NCBI GenBank assembly: GCA_017051695.1
Contig: JAFIDK010000012.1
Coordinates: 1 to 53,194, forward strand
Direction of reading: 5' to 3'
DNA length: 53,194 nt
Source of the DNA: Algoriphagus aestuarii
GTDB lineage: Bacteria > Bacteroidota > Bacteroidia > Cytophagales > Cyclobacteriaceae
In this document: positions 50,558-53,194 of the stretch, piece by piece
How positions within the stretch are numbered: the first letter of the stretch is position 1
Layout: the number at the start of each line of letters is the position of its first letter
Program-made: the position numbers and the translations under genes
The notes under the pieces: generated by a model
Told to the model about the DNA's origin: nothing
The model's database searches: none
The model's input: only the letters and a program-made list of their open reading frames with translations

Positions 50558-51622
50558 ATGCCTAAACAAGCAAAGTCACAAAAAATAGGAATATTAGGAC
50601 AAAGTATTGTTGAATTGCATATTCGAAAATCATCATTTTGGATTGCTCGCCAATTAAATGAGGATTTTGGAATTGATATAGAATTAGAATTAGCTCCTGA
50701 CCAGGTGCAGGGGAAGTTTATCAAAGCCCAAATCAAATCACATAAAAAGCTCAGCTCTAAAACAGATTTCTTGACAGAAGTATTGCCTAAACATTTCTTA
50801 CGATATGTTTATGAATGTCGAATACCGATAATCTTGATTTTAGTTTCAACAGAATCTTCAGAAACTTGGTTTGTGTGGTTGCAAAAGTGGTTAATTGATT
50901 CCAATAATGTTTCCAATATTTACGATGAAAGTCAAACTAAATCCCTTTCCGTAAAAGTTGACATGAGAAATGATTTTAGGAATGGACTTAAAAGAGAGCT
51001 CATTCAAATAGCTAGTTGGGAAAATTCGACTCAACTTTATATAGCAGTGCGCGATTTGGCCAATCTTTCCCTAAAACTCTACGATGATAAATTATCGAAA
51101 ATGTTATTCGATTATCTCCAAGAGCTATTGGAACATACAGATAAAATCGAATATTTCGATTCTCTGATTAATAAAGTAATTGAACAAGGAACTAATGTTT
51201 GGGGAACACCTGAGGGGAATAAGTTTTCCCAACTGCTATTTAAATTTATCCAAGAATATGGAGATAGGCTAAATGAAGATCATATTGCTAAACTTGTTAT
51301 AAGAGGAAAAGAATGTTCAAGAATAGGTATAAACGCGTTAGGGAATTTGTATGATAGCTTTCCGAAGCACGCAGTTTCATTGAACCTTCCTACAAAGTTT
51401 AAGAGCTTTCCAGATCCCCGACTTCATTTCTACTGCACAATTAGGGAACGATATATTAATTCTTCAAAGGGAAAATGGCTTTTAGAAGATAACGACTTTA
51501 CCGTTGGTGATTTGAAAGTGGATTTCTCTTCAATTAAAACAAGTATTTTTGACACATGGGCAAATCGCGGAGATTCACTAATCTTTGATTTTGTTTATAG
51601 ATTTCAAAATACTAGAAATTAG
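50558..51622 (+). CDS. DUF4365 nuclease-like protein
   Basis: 354 residues. The DUF4365 domain occupies residues 1-160: GILGQSIVELHIRKSSFWIARQL, EDFGIDIELEL and GKFIKAQIKSHKK. Asp40 and the Gln58-x-Lys60 pair fit the PD-(D/E)xK nuclease fold. LRYVYECRIPIILILVS is the following strand and helix. The C-terminal 190 residues are helical with no known domain. DUF4365 domains are frequent N-terminal modules in antiphage proteins, so a DNA-cleaving effector is likely by family. The gene stands between HEPN-like and TIR genes. Confidence 0.75.
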   Translation: MPKQAKSQKIGILGQSIVELHIRKSSFWIARQLNEDFGIDIELELAPDQVQGKFIKAQIKSHKKLSSKTDFLTEVLPKHFLRYVYECRIPIILILVSTESSETWFVWLQKWLIDSNNVSNIYDESQTKSLSVKVDMRNDFRNGLKRELIQIASWENSTQLYIAVRDLANLSLKLYDDKLSKMLFDYLQELLEHTDKIEYFDSLINKVIEQGTNVWGTPEGNKFSQLLFKFIQEYGDRLNEDHIAKLVIRGKECSRIGINALGNLYDSFPKHAVSLNLPTKFKSFPDPRLHFYCTIRERYINSSKGKWLLEDNDFTVGDLKVDFSSIKTSIFDTWANRGDSLIFDFVYRFQNTRN

Positions 51623-51814
51623 AAAAGTAAGAAACGGGAACATCAGCCAAAGCAAATTTGAGCGGCTTGCTTTAAAATGAAGATATTATAACTAAAAGAC
51701 ATTTGGTCTGGCTGACAAAGGGGCCATTACATAGTCCCACAATTGCCTTAGCTAGGGCTTTTAGGTGCAATTTCGTATACTTAAATTATTAATTTAAACT
51801 TATCAGGCTATTTA

Positions 51815-52813
51815 ATGAAGATTTTTATTTCACATTCCTCAAAGAACAAAGATTATGGTGAAGCCTTAGTTAATCTTCTAACGGCTGTTGGAGTGAAAGA
51901 TGATGAAATCATTTTTACAAGTAATGATGCCTATGGTATACCAATAGGGCAAAGTATTTTTAACTGGTTAAAGAGCAGGATTTCTGAAAAACCTCATGTC
52001 CTTTATTTATTATCACCAGAATATTACAAAAGTGTAGCTTGTTTAAATGAAATGGGAGCTGCTTGGGTTGTTGAAAATAAACATACAATGATTTTCACAC
52101 CGGAATTCAACTTATCAAGTCCCGAGTTTCTAAATGGTGCAATAGATCCTAGAGAAATTGGATTTTATATTGACAATCATGATAAGGTGATTGCGTTCAT
52201 TGAATCTTTAAGATCCGACTTTGCCATATCTTCAAATCAGGTTTTGATAAATCAAAAGATTAGATTTTTCCTTGAAACTATAAAAAGCTTCAGCAATACA
52301 ACCACGCCCTTGTCAGAACCTGTAGCTAAAATTAGTCACAAGGCTTTAGCCAAAGAGCAAGAACCAGAAACTAAAGTTCAGTCGCCAAATAGTCAGGTTA
52401 AACCGGTAGTAACATCGACTAAATCAACAAACTCGACGAGTTCCAGATTAATAACTGACCTACAAAATGATAAATTGAAGGACGAGGATGTACTTTTAGT
52501 TCATTATATCATAGACACCGGACGATTCAAATTAGGTACTGGATGGAGAACATCGCTAGAAATTGAAAAAATCAAGATGTGGGAAGAAGTAAATGAGTTA
52601 AATTCAAAATTGTCAAGTAATTATGAAATTGTGTTGCAGAGATTAGAGATGAAGAATGTCACAGAAGTTTCCGATTTTACTGGAGGTGGCAATCCAAGAG
52701 AAGTAGCTATTAAAGACAACATCAAAACGGAATTATTGGAGATGTCTGACGAACTATTAGGTAAAATTAATGAAGTAGTTCTGAAAAATCATAATAATTC
52801 TCCTAGTTGGTAA
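51815..52813 (+). CDS. TIR-domain protein
   Basis: 332 residues. The TIR domain covers residues 1-135: MKIFISHSSKNKDYGEALVNLL, FTSNDAYGIPIGQSI, and CLNEMGAAW, where Glu79 is at the catalytic position of NADase TIR domains. A Ser/Thr/Pro linker (about 165-205) and a C-terminal helical domain of about 125 residues follow. Bacterial TIR effectors deplete NAD or make signalling nucleotides after phage sensing. The C-terminal domain, which might be the sensor or oligomerisation part, is not recognised. It is monocistronic, and no partner gene such as a Thoeris ThsA is seen in the window. Confidence 0.82.
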   Translation: MKIFISHSSKNKDYGEALVNLLTAVGVKDDEIIFTSNDAYGIPIGQSIFNWLKSRISEKPHVLYLLSPEYYKSVACLNEMGAAWVVENKHTMIFTPEFNLSSPEFLNGAIDPREIGFYIDNHDKVIAFIESLRSDFAISSNQVLINQKIRFFLETIKSFSNTTTPLSEPVAKISHKALAKEQEPETKVQSPNSQVKPVVTSTKSTNSTSSRLITDLQNDKLKDEDVLLVHYIIDTGRFKLGTGWRTSLEIEKIKMWEEVNELNSKLSSNYEIVLQRLEMKNVTEVSDFTGGGNPREVAIKDNIKTELLEMSDELLGKINEVVLKNHNNSPSW

Positions 52814-53086
52814 AACTGAACCCAACGATAAAATTCGAAAAAGCAGTGCTGGACAATAAAATATCAGGTTTGTTAAGCTTAAACCATGAATCTAGCTAGG
52901 CATTTAATGCTCAGATAAAGTGTTTAGCTTTAAAATATTTTTGCAATTGGGCATATTGTTAAGTGTGATATTCAATGTATTCTCTGCCCCTCCAAATACT
53001 TGAACAGTCGATGGCAATTATTTCCTTCGGTTTAACTTTGATAATAGAACAAATGAAAATGGAGTTATGGACCTGCTACATTTGAT

Positions 53087-53103
53087 TGGACAGTAAGTTA
53101 AGC
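53087..53103 (+). repeat. Left terminal inverted repeat of an IS3 element
   Basis: TGGACAGTAAGTTAAGC, inverse partner of the end at 90-106 (14 of 17 matches). The element starts here and continues beyond the window. Confidence 0.75.
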
Positions 53104-53121
53104 CCCCTTAACTTAGAACCA

Positions 53122-53194
53122 ATGAAAAAAAGAGAAAGAAGATCCTTTGACAAAGACTTCAAATTGATGGTGGTAGAACTCCACAAAAGCGGTA
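53122..53194 (+). CDS. IS3-family transposase OrfA, N-terminal end (partial)
   Basis: The ATG 18 bases after the inverted repeat opens MKKRERRSFDKDFKLMVVEL, the start of the helix-turn-helix OrfA of IS3 elements. It runs open to the window edge. It is in the same orientation as the transposase tail at position 3-95, as expected for two direct copies of the same element. Confidence 0.85.
   Translation, partial: MKKRERRSFDKDFKLMVVELHKSG

Overview
Organism and base composition. The window comes from a member of the Bacteroidota, most likely a Cytophagia/Cyclobacteriaceae-type genome (the genus is an inference). The signs are a TlpA-SusC-SusD operon, a CarboxypepD_reg/TonB-type outer membrane receptor, a DUF4221 lipoprotein, -7 boxes of the TAnnTTTG type, weak Shine-Dalgarno sequences and several TTG starts. 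Most of the sequence is AT-rich accessory DNA. Two blocks are visibly more GC-rich: the SusCD operon (36.1-42.7 kb) and an IS91-type element (44.1-46.2 kb). I saw no tRNA, rRNA or CRISPR array.

Layout. The window starts inside the 3' end of an IS3-family transposase and ends inside the 5' end of an IS3-family OrfA, with matching terminal inverted repeats. From 0.5 to 6 kb there is a small gene with its own terminator, an outer membrane receptor, and a BlaI/M56 (BlaR1-like) sensor pair. A divergent lipoprotein shares both an operator/promoter design and a C-terminal domain with that pair. A decayed hsdR tail follows at 6.3-6.8 kb. From 7.0 to 18.6 kb lies a peptide natural-product cluster. It contains an XRE regulator, a VKOR-thioredoxin disulfide machine, a C39 peptidase ABC exporter, an HlyD adaptor, two glycosyltransferases, a LanC-like protein without its zinc ligands, a DUF4221 lipoprotein and four GG-leader cysteine-rich precursors.

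From 19 to 35.4 kb lies an island of probable defence genes. It holds a P-loop ATPase, a NACHT protein, a CoiA/DUF6035-like nuclease, a DUF2971 protein, two HEPN-like proteins and a 1288-residue STAND ATPase with an N-terminal nuclease-like domain. Wreckage is scattered among them: a darG remnant, a KTSC-like gene with a stop, a PA14 fragment and four copies of a hairpin repeat. The SusCD operon follows, then a cassette-like gene, the IS91-type element with a frameshifted tyrosine recombinase, an orphan effector with an eCIS-core (DUF4157) domain, and a second island of two HEPN-like proteins, a DUF4365 nuclease-like protein and a TIR protein.

How the genes fit together. The best candidate for an undescribed system is the peptide cluster. 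Leader-GG precursors would be cleaved and exported by the C39 ABC transporter with HlyD. Their cysteines would be oxidised by the VKOR-thioredoxin fusion, and the two glycosyltransferases suggest sugar attachment. The parts list resembles that of glycocins such as sublancin, here in Bacteroidota and with a LanC-like pseudoenzyme. No LanB/LanM dehydratase, radical SAM enzyme or ATP-grasp ligase is present. Two precursors share an exact cysteine scaffold, C-x10-C-x18-CC-x2-C-x9-C at the C-terminus.
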